Shown: positions 11,955 through 22,523 of the stretch, piece by piece
Numbering within the stretch: position 1 is the stretch's first letter
Layout of the letters: the number at the start of each line of letters is the position of its first letter
Source of the DNA: Whitmania pigra
Taxonomy: Eukaryota > Annelida > Clitellata > Hirudinida > Haemopidae
DNA length: 64,000 bases
Reading direction: 5' to 3'
NCBI GenBank assembly: GCA_021613335.1
Contig: JAJTWR010000368.1
Span: 365,001-429,000, forward strand
The notes under the pieces: generated by a model
The model's input: the letters and a program-made list of their open reading frames with translations, nothing else
Databases searched by the model: none
What the model was told of the DNA's origin: nothing
Program-made: the position numbers and the translations under genes

Positions 11955-13654
11955 AGGCATATTGACGAGTCTTTTTAATTTTTCAGTGACAAGTTGAACC
12001 AAATCTTATCGATAGCCGTGCATGTCTTCAGTCATCATGTTATCTGACCATTGCTTTTATTTCCTTATAGGCAATCATTATTCATGAATATTCATAGCTT
12101 AGGATTTGTAGGTTAAGAGCTTAAATTCACCAATCACCTCAAAGTAGCCATAATAGTTGCTTGCATTTACTTAGAATTTTGTTTATTTATTATAACTGAG
12201 CAGATGGTTCCAGCTATATGCTTGTGGTTGGCAAATTTGATTGGTTTAATACAAGAGAAAAGGATAGAGTTTTGAAAAGGTATATATATATACATATACA
12301 TATATATATCAGTTGAGGTCTTGTGAAAAGGTATATATATACATACATATATATATATATATATATATGAGGTCTTGTGTGTGACGTTGCTAGCTTCGTG
12401 ACCCGCTTTAGTTATTTGTACAATTCTCGACTGTGTGAGTCACACGTTCGAGCAAATTTTTGCTTTTAATTGTTTTGCCATCATGAGATATTTGCATAGC
12501 CTGTGAATTTGTCAATTTAAATAATTAAATGTTCAATTTATTGCATTGTATAGATATTGGTGTTTATATCAGTTCTCTGCAGATGGGATGTGACATTACT
12601 TGTTAATATAACAATTATTTTGCAAATCCATATCATCTTTTGTCAACTTCCACAGACCATGGCATGGTTTTATCTTTTTTTTTTAAGCGATTGTAATTCC
12701 TTGCTTCTTTAAAGTTGGCTACTGCAGCTGAGAGCACATGCTATTATTCCCAATTTTACCTATTACTATTATTTCAACGTATTTAATTTGTAATTAATTA
12801 TTAGGCTGTAATTTAATATTTCATAGGGATTGATCTCAATTATTTCTATTACGTCGTCATGTCAGTCTTACTGACTTTGAGAAGAAATTTAAATGTCAAT
12901 TTTTGAGTTACCAGGTTAAAGTAATCAGTAATCAAAACTGGTAATTTGACGTTTTTTCAGAACTATTTATTTAAAGCCATGTCTACGACACACCTGCAGG
13001 GTGTGGTAATAAAAGCAATTCTAGGAACGATCCTACTAGCGTTGGGCCAGCCAGTAAGTAGGCGCACGAATATTAATTGGCCTGTTAAGACTTTGTCTAT
13101 ACCAAAGCTTTTTCACTATAGTTTCCAAGTGTTGAAGGTTTGAAATGGGAATTGGGAAAAATAAATTGTAACTTAATATCTGGGATTTGGGTTAAGGTTA
13201 GGGGTAATAATTTAATAATATAATTTTTAAATGTTCCGATGAGTTTGTTTTCCTAAATAGCATTCGCACTTCCTGATTGGCGGAATCTTTAGAATGGTAG
13301 ACTCGAAAGGTGCTTGTTGGTAATAGCTGGGTTTTTCTGATGTTTTGTTTTTAGATTAATTGGGTTTGTTTTAAATTAAGTGGACCAGCAACTCTGCTTG
13401 TGGCCATTTATGTTAAAGACATTGTTATGGGAATTCATTTTCATTTCACAAAACTCGGAATGGCGTTCAATAAAAAAAAATTGTAGGGCAATGTCGGGGG
13501 TGAGATATTATTAACTAGAGGAAAATATGATATATAACCACATTTGATGCTTTTAGCAAATCGAGTCGATTTGTGTTGGAGATCTGATATGGCTGTCAAT
13601 ACAAATAAGTCGTAGGTTGTCGAAAGTTTGAAAGTTAGTTAGTTTGTAATTATA
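11955..13654. other. Calsyntenin 3' flank and intergenic DNA
   Basis: AT-rich 3' region. Positions 12280-12390 hold a tandem duplication of an (AT)n/(ATAC)n block followed by GAGGTCTTGTG. No coding block recognised; first or noncoding exons of the next gene may lie here. Confidence 0.5.
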
Positions 13655-16049
13655 ATGTTGTCCGTTGATACATTTAAAAGCAAGTTTCAAACGGCGAAAA
13701 GAGAATCTGACGCTAGAAATGCTTACCAAGCAATGGATAACGCTTATGGTGCCGAAAAGACGTCAATCGAAGGCTCTTCCATACATTCTTGGAAAAGCCT
13801 AAATTCTCTGCTCTCTGGCAGTCTTATATCAACTGATGTTCCTTTCAAAGGTAATGGCCACACTTTTCGTAATATTCATCTGGGGTACATTGTTCAGATT
13901 GAGGAGTCTTGCTATAATTTAAGCTCAACTATTCAATAACATAACAATTATTTATACTGGTTAAGAAAACCGGGATATGTGTAATAACCACTCTTTTTAG
14001 TTCTAATAATCTAATTTACTTAAGTAAATCTTAAATGTATCAACCGTGTCTGCATGGATGGTTTCTTTATCTAGTTTATTCTATAAGGAAACCACTCTTG
14101 CGCTGAAATAATTATTTTTTAAGTTTCCCTAAGCTTTCCTACATAATTTACAATCGTGCCCTCTAGTAGAAGCACTTTTTGTGGCTTCAAAAAACTGCTC
14201 AGGCAAAAGCCCTTTCCTTTCTGATAAGACATGAATTGAATGACATTGAATGCCTCGATGAGGTCCCCTCTATTTCTTCTCTTTTCCAGAGTAATTAATT
14301 TGCATCTGCTTAATCTTTCCTCATAACTCAGCTTTCCAAATCCTTCTATCATCCTGGTTGCCCTTCTTTGTACTATTTCCAGCACTTTCCTTTGCCAAAT
14401 AAGGTTTCCACACTTGCACACAGTACTCAAGATGTGGCCTTACTAATGCCTTATACAATCTCAGAATTACATTTTTGTCCCTGAGCACTTTTTGCTACTT
14501 TGGTGTCGTCACCAAACTTGAATAATTTAGACCTTATGCCATTATCCAGATTATATATATATATAGCACAGGTCCGAGCACTGATCCTTGTTAATCCAAG
14601 CACTGACTGCCACTCAATAAATAAATTCTTCCAATTCCTACCTTGTGCCTTCTGACTCTTATCCATCAACCAGTTTGTGGGCCCATAGTTTATCTTCAAT
14701 TCCATATGCACTGAGCTTTTTTTTTGAAGCCTTTGACGTGGCACGTTATCGAAAGCTTTTGCAAAGTCTAGACACACTTAATCTACGACCTTTTCATGAT
14801 CAGCCCACTCATAAATGTCTTCAAAAAACTCAAGTAGGTTGGTAAGACACGATCTGTTTTTAGTAAGTCTCTTCTTGAATAGCCATAGCTGTCTTTTCTG
14901 AATTCTGAATTAATACCTTAATCAAATGTACTCGGTGATCCTGGTTTTGGCAGTAAATGTTTGGTCAGCAACTAGTAAATACATTGTTTATCTGCATTTA
15001 AATATCTCACAACTACTAAAGTTGATATTTTGATTATTTTATTCTTGCTTAATTTAAAATTTGCAATTTGTCTCACTAACAAGGTTGCAATAAAAAAAAG
15101 TAATGCTAAGAGGTCTGTGATTCTGTGTTTAATATTAATTTATTAGTGGCCCTCCTTCATAAGTTGCTTCTTATGAAACACTCGCTACAAATTGCTATTG
15201 TTATTTGATGTATCGCTCAATTGGTGTTTGTATTCGGCAGAAGAATCGGACGTACAATCTAATGGGACCCCTTACGATTCCAACAGAAATTTGGTCCTCA
15301 AATCGGATGATGAACACGTTCAGGAGATCGTGGAGATGCTATCCATTAAGAAATGCTCGCTTTGCAATCCAGTCCTAAGAGAGGTGCTTCAAAAGTGTGA
15401 AGATATGTTGATGGAGACGAAAGCCAAAATGAGACCTGGTTTCCCAGGTGAGTTTGAGGTTTATTAATTAACTTTACAACATTTTTAAAAATATTGGAAG
15501 GATGTATCTAGGTTCATTTCAGAGCTTGTTTTGGCAGATGGACCTTCACAAATTGATGACTTCGTAATGGTGAGAAAAGACCAGGTACTCCAGACACCAT
15601 CTGTCAATTTGCCTGAATCTCAGATAAAAAGTCATAAAGGTGGTGCCATCCTTCAGAAAAAGTTCTTCATACCAAACCTTTTCAAGAACTTTGCAGAATC
15701 GAGAAGGTATAGAAAGCTTGGTCGCAATGACAGCCACTCCTCTGGAGATCTCAGGACTATAGGGCAGCAGGCCAACATCAGCAGGTCTTTTGAGGCTAGG
15801 AATGGTCCCACGATCAGTTCGGCCTTAGACTGCCCTAAAATCGATCGCTTTAATCAGAAGTCGTCGTGTGCAGTTCTCGGAATTTTGAACGTGTGCGAGC
15901 ACTGCAACCAGCCGATCGAAGAGCCGTTGGTAGACGATCAATTCTCGACGCCTCCCTGCATCGTCTGCCAAGAATCCTTTCCTCAGTCAGAAATGGAGTT
16001 TCACTTAAGGAAACATTCCTCCATTGAAGAATTAAATTGTATAAAATAA
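13655..16049 (+). CDS. Unassigned protein with C-terminal zinc-binding motifs
   Basis: Three exons, 13655-13850, 15241-15447 and 15538-16049, join in frame to 304 residues. I do not recognise the family. Visible: a polar N-terminal region (about residues 1-65); an acidic middle segment with [20 protein letters not shown] (a CxxC pair); a basic region near [15 protein letters not shown]; and a C-terminal block with [11 protein letters not shown] and CIVCQESF, then an H-x3-H (FHLRKHS). The last block has the spacing of a C2H2 or ubiquitin-binding UBZ-like finger, as in TANK or TAX1BP1-type adaptors, but this is only resemblance. The GC content of the exons and the phase agreement support a real gene. 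The first intron contains a dead LINE at 14030-14880. Confidence 0.75.
14030..14880 (-). mobile_element. Degenerate CR1-like LINE, reverse-transcriptase region
   Basis: On the minus strand three frames together give [44 protein letters not shown] (a variant of the FADD catalytic box), [19 protein letters not shown] and then [20 protein letters not shown] with RGDLIEAF. This is the order seen in CR1-like ORF2. A stop before CLDFAKAF, at least two frameshifts and a missing stretch between the FGDD box and ALVRPHLEY show it is inactive. It lies antisense inside intron 1 of the zinc-motif gene. Confidence 0.9.
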
Positions 16050-16786
16050 CGTAGATTTAATACTACTAATCAATGAAATTGAATTGTGGTTAATGATAAC
16101 TGCAGTTCATAACTTGGTGCCTGTCAGCCATTTTTAAATGCAACGAGAGCTTTATATTTTATATTTTTATTTTTGATATATATATATATACATTACATAT
16201 TCTGAGAGAGAGAGAGTCTGCTTATCGTGTGTTCAAAGCATTTTGAATGGGTCAAGAAATAAACTCCGCACGACTATTTGACCTATTCTCCCAAAAATTG
16301 AATTGAGGCAACAAGTGTGAAGAAATTCATTTCGAAATCAACCAATAATTAAATGAAACACTTTTGTGAATTGTGGACGACTTTAAGTCATAAAATATGC
16401 CATTCCACCGAGGTGGGGAGCGCCAGAATTGCCGAGGTAAATCGAAGGAGATGCATCTGGCCAAATGAAGCAGTTTTTAAACCACAAATAAACTATTTTT
16501 TGTATGAAAGTCTTCTTTTTTAGATTGTGTTACAATAAACTAGGCAGAACGTCCATGTTTAGCACCTTTTAATGTTCATATCAAAAGTCAATCAATATCA
16601 GTTACTTTGCATAATCAATATTTTTAATACCTTTGTACAAATTTAAAAAATAACATTCGTTATATACAACAGTGAATGAAGATAATCAAGATAATCATTG
16701 CTGAGGCTCATCATTTTACTCAGTGTTTACAACGTTTTCTCTGTGAATCTTGCGTATTGGCGAGGGGTTCCGTAATAAATTTCGGA

Positions 16787-17802
16787 ATGGCTAGGAAAGG
16801 CAGTTGGTTTCCGCGGGAACCTGGCGATAGGATATCGTTCGTTTTTATGCTGGTAGTAGTTCACATGGTTGCTCTGTATGAACTGTTTGTCATTCTACCG
16901 TATATAGATGGCGATAGGACGAGTACGTTTTGGCTTCACGCCTGTCTGGGATTTTACATTTATTTTAATGTCATGACGAGCTTTCTAAAGCTACTGACTA
17001 CAGATAGTTCTACAGCTGGAGAGATTCTCCCGACGCTTTTGCTTCCTGGTTGGCGCTATTGCTCCCAGTGTGAGACCAATTCCCCTCCCAGGTTTGCCAT
17101 TAACATTATTCAGAAAATGACTTACAACTAAACTATTTTTGTTGGCCATTGAATTTAACTGGAAAATTCCTGTCAGTGGATTTCGTGCCCCAGAATTTAC
17201 AAATAATAAACTTATGTCTGCAAAAATATTAAAATTTATTTATGTTTTCTATAAATCATTTTAGGTCATCACACTGTTGGATATGCAACCTGTGTGTGAT
17301 AAGGAGGGACCACCACTGCACCTTCGTGGGTAACTGCGTGGGCCACAAGAACCAGAAATATTTCTTTTCCCTGCTCTTCTACCTAACGGTCGGAGCCATA
17401 TATTGCAACTTCCTCAACGTAGATTACACTCTCGACGTTTTAGGGGGACTGACCCCCATTACCATTCTTACCATGATTTTGCCCATGATGTCGTGGGCCA
17501 TGAATTACTCGGGAGCCATGGGGTTCTTGGTGTCTTTCATGTCGGCCACCTGTCTCGTCTCTGCTTTACTTTTGTCGTTCTTGCTACTCTACCACGCGAT
17601 GAACCTTTTCCACGGACAGACGTGCGCCGAGAGAAACTCCAAGGTCAAAACGTACGACTTGGGGTCGTGGAGCCTCAATGCCAAAGCATCCCTCGGAGAG
17701 AAGTGGTGGTTTTACTGCCTCTTCCCGATGTTGAATCAGAAACAGTCGCCGGGCTTCGAGTTCAAAACTTCGTCCGACAGATTCGGCGTCAAGCAGATGT
17801 AG
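16787..17802 (+). CDS. ZDHHC24: DHHC palmitoyltransferase, ZDHHC24-like
   Basis: Two exons, 16787-17091 and 17265-17802 (TAG), give 280 residues; vertebrate ZDHHC24 has about 284. Order: two N-terminal membrane segments, the cysteine-rich domain starting WRYCSQCETNSPPR and continuing HCWICNLCVIRRDHHC with the catalytic DHHC at residues 117-120, then VGNCVGHKNQKYF, further membrane segments, and a C-terminal HGQT plus YDLG motif as in ZDHHC24. Known role: S-acylation of proteins at internal membranes through a Cys-acyl intermediate; the catalytic Cys is present. The frame is open back to an ATG at 16676 (37 extra residues); I prefer 16787 because it gives the family's length and starts MARKGSWFPREPGD. 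Confidence 0.93.
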
Positions 17803-18249
17803 AGCGCTTCCTTCTCCGTTTCGTCTTGTTCTGATTATTCAGGATTAACTCGGAGTGAGCAGAAACGTTGTGGAACATTTCGTGTCCAGTTTCTCGTTCG
17901 CATCCACTAGGCGTGGGTGACTCACGCAATGTTCCTCGCTGTTTCCGTTGTTTTTAAACTGATTTAAACACTTCAACTTAACTTATATCATTGCACTATG
18001 TTCTTATTGTCAATAGCCATTTTGTTTCATATCACATGTGTTGCTGTTATATAATATTTGGATGCACTTTCATTTTTTGCATGAGATCATATTTTGCCCA
18101 GAAGAAATTTAGATGTGAGTGCTGACTATTAAGTCAATTAAGTTTCTAAAGTCAATTTGTTCATCTAGGGAGACCAGCTTTGTAATTAAATAAAAATAAA
18201 AATATTACATTAGTCAAATCCTAAATGCCTTTCTTAATTTTTTGGTTTT
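17803..18249. other. ZDHHC24 3' region
   Basis: 3'-UTR-like AT-rich sequence with AATAAA at 18188-18193. No gene seen. Confidence 0.5.
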
Positions 18250-18609
18250 TTAATGAACTGATTCCAATGTCAATTGATGAAAGATTCTTGTTTGAAGTGT
18301 GATGTTAACAATAATAATGTCTTTGTACAACTTATGATCTCCATCCCAAAGGAAGAATTTGGGCAGTTCTCTACATTCCACAAATAAATTGTTGTATTGT
18401 TGTTTTAAACAGGCTCTTAATAAGTGTGCGGCAGTTTTTAAACATGTCACGTAAGGATGAAGATCATCAGTCATTACATGGAGTTCTCGATCCAGCCCAC
18501 AACACAGGGAGCGCCCTTGGAAACTGGTGCTACGATTACACTGCCTATCAATCTGGTATAGATATGAAAGGCACTCAAAGATTGGCCAAATAAAAATATA
18601 TTTCACCAA
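18250..18609 (-). CDS. Unassigned ORF, doubtful
   Basis: An open frame of 119 codons, richer in GC (about 18420-18560) than its flanks, with IDRQCNRSTSFQGRSLCC and HPYVTCLKTAAHLLRACLK. A possible acceptor (TATACCAG) precedes IDRQCN, so it may be one exon rather than a whole gene. No family recognised. It lies downstream of BBLN on the same strand and could be part of its 3' UTR. Confidence 0.25.
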   Translation of the reverse strand: MVKYIFIWPIFECLSYLYQIDRQCNRSTSFQGRSLCCGLDRELHVMTDDLHPYVTCLKTAAHLLRACLKQQYNNLFVECRELPKFFLWDGDHKLYKDIIIVNITLQTRIFHQLTLESVH

Positions 18610-18859
18610 TGTGCTGGCAGAAAGTCATTGTGGAATTACTAAATATTATTGTGAAATGGTTCTCTATAATGCGCCTATATTGTATTAGTAATTTACATTA
18701 CAATTCACAATTCATTTTGAGTGCTAGATATCTCAACATCTCCAGCGGAATGAAACACGGTCAAAAGTATTTTACAACAATAAATTGTCAAGTTCTCTTG
18801 GCAAGAAACCTCATTATCCACAATGCAAAACATCATCAAAAACCCTACTAAATATCATT

Positions 18860-19366
18860 TTAATTTTTCGACGGTTGGTTTTGAGAATCATCAGAGCTTT
18901 CCTTTGATTTTCTCTCTTCCCTGCTTTTGGCCAAAACGTCTTTTAGTTGGTTGTAGAGGTTATCATTCTTTTGTTCCAAGGCATCAAGAGCAGAAAACAT
19001 TTTGTCCAGCTCCACATTTATAGCCTTGTATTCTAAAATCAATTCAAACATCCATAACAACACGTTTCGATTTATCAAAGCTAAAACAGTCACATTACAC
19101 AGCAGACTGAAATGTTCTACAATAATTTCAATAACAAAAATAGGAGTAATTGCAAAAGAAGATTTACTTATGATTTCGTACATCTAAGCATGATATTTGA
19201 AATCCTGCAACCATGTCATACCTTCAGACAATTCTTCTTCAACATTCTCCTCGCAATCTTCATCAATGTCTTTGTCTGTTAACTCAGATGCTTGTTTCAT
19301 CGTAATTGAAAATTTCTCTAAAATCTTGTCACAGTTCGCGAAAAAATTGTCAGCCGTATCTCCCAT
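18860..19366 (-). CDS. BBLN: Bublin-like coiled-coil protein (C9orf16/UPF0184 family)
   Basis: Two exons, 19222-19366 and 18860-19032, give 105 residues. The second exon carries EYKAINVELDKMFSALDALE then QKNDNLYNQLKDVL, matching the conserved EYxAIN..LD.....LD.LE.KND.L core of the family, and ends in a polar tail. The first exon encodes an N-terminal region rich in Glu and Asp (ENVEEELSE) unlike vertebrate copies. Known: a small coiled-coil protein of the intermediate-filament cortex that keeps tubular lumens in shape in C. elegans. It lies 826 bp from the 3' end of HAGH on the same strand. Confidence 0.85.
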
Positions 19367-20191
19367 TCGACAACAATGAACAGATGTTTCTAAATCCCCC
19401 CTAAACGATCGTAGTATTTGAAAGAAAAATATTGTGTTAAGACTCAGAAATTAAGTCATGTGGGCTGGTATTATAATCGTATACCTACAGCTATAAATAA
19501 ATTAAGCACCGGCATTATCTGGTCTCGATCAGAACTTTGTCACACGACTTAAGTCACAATAAAAAGCAATAATACATAATTTATTTACTCGCAAAATTTT
19601 AACTTCAGATTTTTAAAATTCTAGATATTTAATATTTTTAGGTCCAGGATGCGCCAACCGCAGCCGTTTACTTGCCTTGAACAATATGATAATGTCAAAT
19701 TGGGCTCGCTTACAAAGTTTTAAAAAAGGTGATAGATATTCACTGACATTGCAAGATTATAAGGACGTCTAAAATTAAATAATCAATCCAGGAACGCATG
19801 CGCCTGATCCCAGAAGCAGAAATCCCACTAGAATCTCACAGAATTACTTCTACGTCATCTAGACTTACTTTGATATATAGTTACATGATATAGTTAGTTA
19901 TATGATATGGATAATGGCAAACTTTTTCAGAAGCACATCATTAAATTGTTTGCTTTGCAAGTAAATTAACAGCATGTCACAGTGCCGTACTAACAAAGGA
20001 CATGATGTTTATACCATTTTTATTCTTTCAATTTATAACAATCTGTCCATGTTATCATCACTAAAAAGTACTTCACGTTTGTGAAAAACAATTGCTATGA
20101 TAAACTTGGATTGCACCAAAATAACAAATTTATAATGAACATATGTTCACAAAAGCTCTAAAAGATGTGTATTTTGTTAGCAAACATGTGA
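19367..20191. other. BBLN promoter side and HAGH 3' flank
   Basis: AT-rich spacer between BBLN and HAGH, both on the minus strand. Nothing recognisable apart from likely UTRs. Confidence 0.45.
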
Positions 20192-21076
20192 TCATCCTCT
20201 GAAAGAATCTTTTTTTTGCCTGATAATTTTCATGGCCAAAATGGGATTAGATGTTCCAGCAAAACATTGAACAGAACTCTCATCAACTCTCATGAATGGG
20301 TTAGTTTGAAATTCATCTGCAATAGTTGATGGTATAGTAGGATAGCCAGAATTTGTTCTATCCTGGGCCCAGCAAAGTTTCTTCTTCACAAATTCATTTG
20401 AGGGCTCCACGATCGAAGCAAACATCAAGTTTTGGCAGGTGTATTCATGTCCACAATACACCAATGTTTGAGGAGGAAGGCTGCCAAGAACTTTGACAAG
20501 GGCGTGATACATCTGCTCTGCATTACCTTCAAAAAATCTACCACATCCACCAACAAACATAGTATCACCAGTAAAAACAATGGGATCCTCTGAAGAAGTC
20601 TCATCTGTTACAAAATAGCAAAAATGTCCAGATGTATGGCAAGGAGTGAAGAGGCAACGCACCTGGAGACTCCCAAGGCTGAAAACATCGTTATGCGAAA
20701 CCTTCTTGGTCAGGCAATCGATTCTATCATCGCCTCCATATATGGTTATTCCTGGAATTAAAGATGCCAATTCCTTGTTCCCTCCAGCATGATCCCAATG
20801 GTGGTGTGTTGTCAAAACTGCTACTAAATGCAAATTTTGCTCTTGCACCTTTTGCAGCAACTTTTTCGGTTCCACTGGATCAATGGCTGCACAGATATTT
20901 GATTTTTCATCAACAAGTAAATACATGTAGTTATCAGACAGGGCAGGAACATGTATCACTCTCATTTTTGAAATGATTTTATTCGGTTGTACGTCAGACG
21001 GAGAAAAAAGTGAACCGCGGATTGACTTTACAAATCCACTAACTAATGACCCTCGCAATAAAATTCTCGTAAACAT
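20192..21076 (-). CDS. HAGH: Hydroxyacylglutathione hydrolase (glyoxalase II), intronless
   Basis: Single-exon 294-residue protein. It hydrolyses S-D-lactoylglutathione to D-lactate and glutathione, the second glyoxalase step. The metallo-beta-lactamase core is complete: TTHHHWDHAGG (His91, His93, Asp95 and His96 as metal ligands), CHTSGH, FTGDTMFVGGCGRFFEG and GHEYT; a C-terminal substrate-binding part ends MKIIRQKKDSFRG. The first 37 residues are basic and free of acidic residues up to about 27, like a mitochondrial presequence. Met38 starts MRVIHVPALSDNYMY, equivalent to the start of the cytosolic form, so two forms from two starts are likely, as known for animal HAGH. The lack of introns stands out among intron-rich neighbours. 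The 5' end faces RPL38. Confidence 0.97.
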   Translation of the reverse strand: MFTRILLRGSLVSGFVKSIRGSLFSPSDVQPNKIISKMRVIHVPALSDNYMYLLVDEKSNICAAIDPVEPKKLLQKVQEQNLHLVAVLTTHHHWDHAGGNKELASLIPGITIYGGDDRIDCLTKKVSHNDVFSLGSLQVRCLFTPCHTSGHFCYFVTDETSSEDPIVFTGDTMFVGGCGRFFEGNAEQMYHALVKVLGSLPPQTLVYCGHEYTCQNLMFASIVEPSNEFVKKKLCWAQDRTNSGYPTIPSTIADEFQTNPFMRVDESSVQCFAGTSNPILAMKIIRQKKDSFRG

Positions 21077-21400
21077 CGATCTTATGTTTGTTATTAATGA
21101 TAATATTGGGAAACATCAAGTCATAACATTAAATAACAAACTAATATTTTCTAAAGAACTTGAGACAAAGAAATGTCACATTAACGAATGACGACCTTAA
21201 TGCAAAACATGATTGTAGTCGTAGTAAAATTTAAAATTAATGTTTGTTATTACAATTTATTATTTTTATACTTTAATATGTTATTTTTTCCAAGATTTTT
21301 AGACAATTTTTGTAGTCGCGATTTATTTGTGTACTTCATAAGCTTCCGGAACTGTAAACTTCCTTTCTTCCGTCGGATCTCCGTTGCGGGTTGGTTGCAT
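21077..21400. promoter_or_regulatory. Divergent promoter region of HAGH and RPL38
   Basis: Under 300 bp separate the HAGH start codon (21076, minus) from a pyrimidine tract CTTCCTTTCTTCCG at about 21359-21372, which looks like a 5'-TOP start of RPL38. A short noncoding exon (about 21360-21389) followed by GTTGGT would be the first RPL38 exon. The start site is inferred from the TOP-like tract only. Confidence 0.5.
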
Positions 21401-21436
21401 TTTTCTTGACTCTTTTTCGGTTTACTGTTGGTCAAT

Positions 21437-21532
21437 ACTGAGATGAAATGATGAAACTGTTGACACCTCTTATTCGAGATTACGGTCAATGAATAAAACT
21501 TGCTTGCTTGCTTATTTCTGACATATCTCATT
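21437..21532 (+). ncRNA. Box C/D snoRNA candidate 1
   Basis: C box ATGATGA at 2148-54 of the local block (21448-21454), D box CTGA at 21518-21521, and a terminal stem TGAGAT/ATCTCA. After the C box comes TTGACACCTCTTATT, shared by all four copies, then an internal C'-like CAATGAA. It lies in the 5'-UTR intron of RPL38, a usual host for such RNAs. Confidence 0.7.
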
Positions 21533-21597
21533 TTGAATTATTATCGCCAACACGCGTGATGCTTTTTTGTTGACTCTTTCGCTTTACATTGGTCAAC

Positions 21598-21689
21598 ACT
21601 GAGATGAAATGATGAAACCGTTGACACCTCTTATTCGAGATTACATTCAATGAATAAAACTTGCTTGCTTATTTCTGACATATCTCAGT
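21598..21689 (+). ncRNA. Box C/D snoRNA candidate 2
   Basis: C box ATGATGA at 21609-21615, D box CTGA at 21675-21678, perfect 8-bp terminal stem ACTGAGAT/ATCTCAGT. Nearly identical to copy 1, with the same TTGACACCTCTTATT block. Confidence 0.75.
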
Positions 21690-21704
21690 TTTAATTGTAA
21701 TCGA

Positions 21705-21795
21705 CAGCACACGTGATGATTCAAATTTTGACACCTCTTATGTTAGGAATGTTCCAATGAATAGAAATTTGCTTTGCTTGATTTCTGATGTGCTG
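21705..21795 (+). ncRNA. Box C/D snoRNA candidate 3
   Basis: C box GTGATGA at 21713-21719, D box CTGA at 21785-21788, and a different perfect terminal stem CAGCACA/TGTGCTG. Keeps TTGACACCTCTTAT. The change of stem with pairing kept is strong evidence of an RNA under selection. Confidence 0.75.
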
Positions 21796-21923
21796 CTATT
21801 TTTTTAACTTAGTTTTGCTTATGAAGTTTTTTTCTCAACTTATTTGAGATTGATTTATGAATCTACAAAAAGCTTGCTTACCTAGCTGCAATAAAATAGT
21901 ACTACTATTTTTACAAACTGATT

Positions 21924-22015
21924 TGGCAAAAGTGTGATGAACAAAGTTTTTGACACCTCTTATTGGAGATTTGATCTATGAATACAAAAAGCTTACATAG
22001 GATCTGACTTTGCCA
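21924..22015 (+). ncRNA. Box C/D snoRNA candidate 4
   Basis: C box GTGATGA at 21934-21940, D box CTGA at 22004-22007, terminal stem TGGCAAA/TTTGCCA, again different from the other copies but paired. Keeps TTGACACCTCTTATT. Segments at about 21800-21895 and 22020-22100 look like decayed relatives. Confidence 0.75.
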
Positions 22016-22123
22016 TAATTCAAGTAACATTATTTACAGTGTAATGTAGATTTGACCTATCAACACAAAAAGCTTACTTACAATTGAACTTTGATTGATT
22101 TTCAGGTTGACACAAAGATAAAC

Positions 22124-22523
22124 ATGGTAAGCATATAAAGACATTAAGAAATGTGAAAGATTGATGTTGTGAAAGCTGTTGTATTGGTGTTATGCATAAT
22201 CCAACGGTGTTGGTTATGATTTTTTATAAGTTTTGATTTTCATGCAGCCTAAGCAAATCCAAGAGATCAAGGACTTTCTCCTCACTGCTCGCAGACAGGA
22301 TGCCAAATGTAGGACAATTACAACCTACTTTATTTAATTCTGATGAATATTTAAACGAAGTCGTCTCTTAACAGCCGTCAAGATAAAGAAGAACAAGGAC
22401 AACTACAAGTTCAAAGTGAGGTGCAGTCGCTACCTGTACACGTTGGTCATCAATGATCCCGAAAAGGCTGAGAAGTTGAGGCAGTCCCTCCCCCCTGGTC
22501 TCCAGGTCAAGGACCTCAAGTGA
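22124..22523 (+). CDS. RPL38: Ribosomal protein eL38
   Basis: Coding exons 22124-22126 (only the ATG), 22248-22308 and 22375-22523 give 70 residues, [20 protein letters not shown] to GLQVKDLK, the exact family length. The ATG ends its exon and is followed by GTAAGC. A 5'-UTR intron ends with TTTTCAG at 22105 and holds four snoRNA candidates. Part of the large ribosomal subunit. Transcription probably starts near the TOP-like tract at 21360. Confidence 0.98.

Noticed and set aside
12280..12390. Possible CRISPR-like or regular array
   Set aside because: It is a simple (AT)n/(ATAC)n block duplicated once; CRISPR is not expected in animal DNA.
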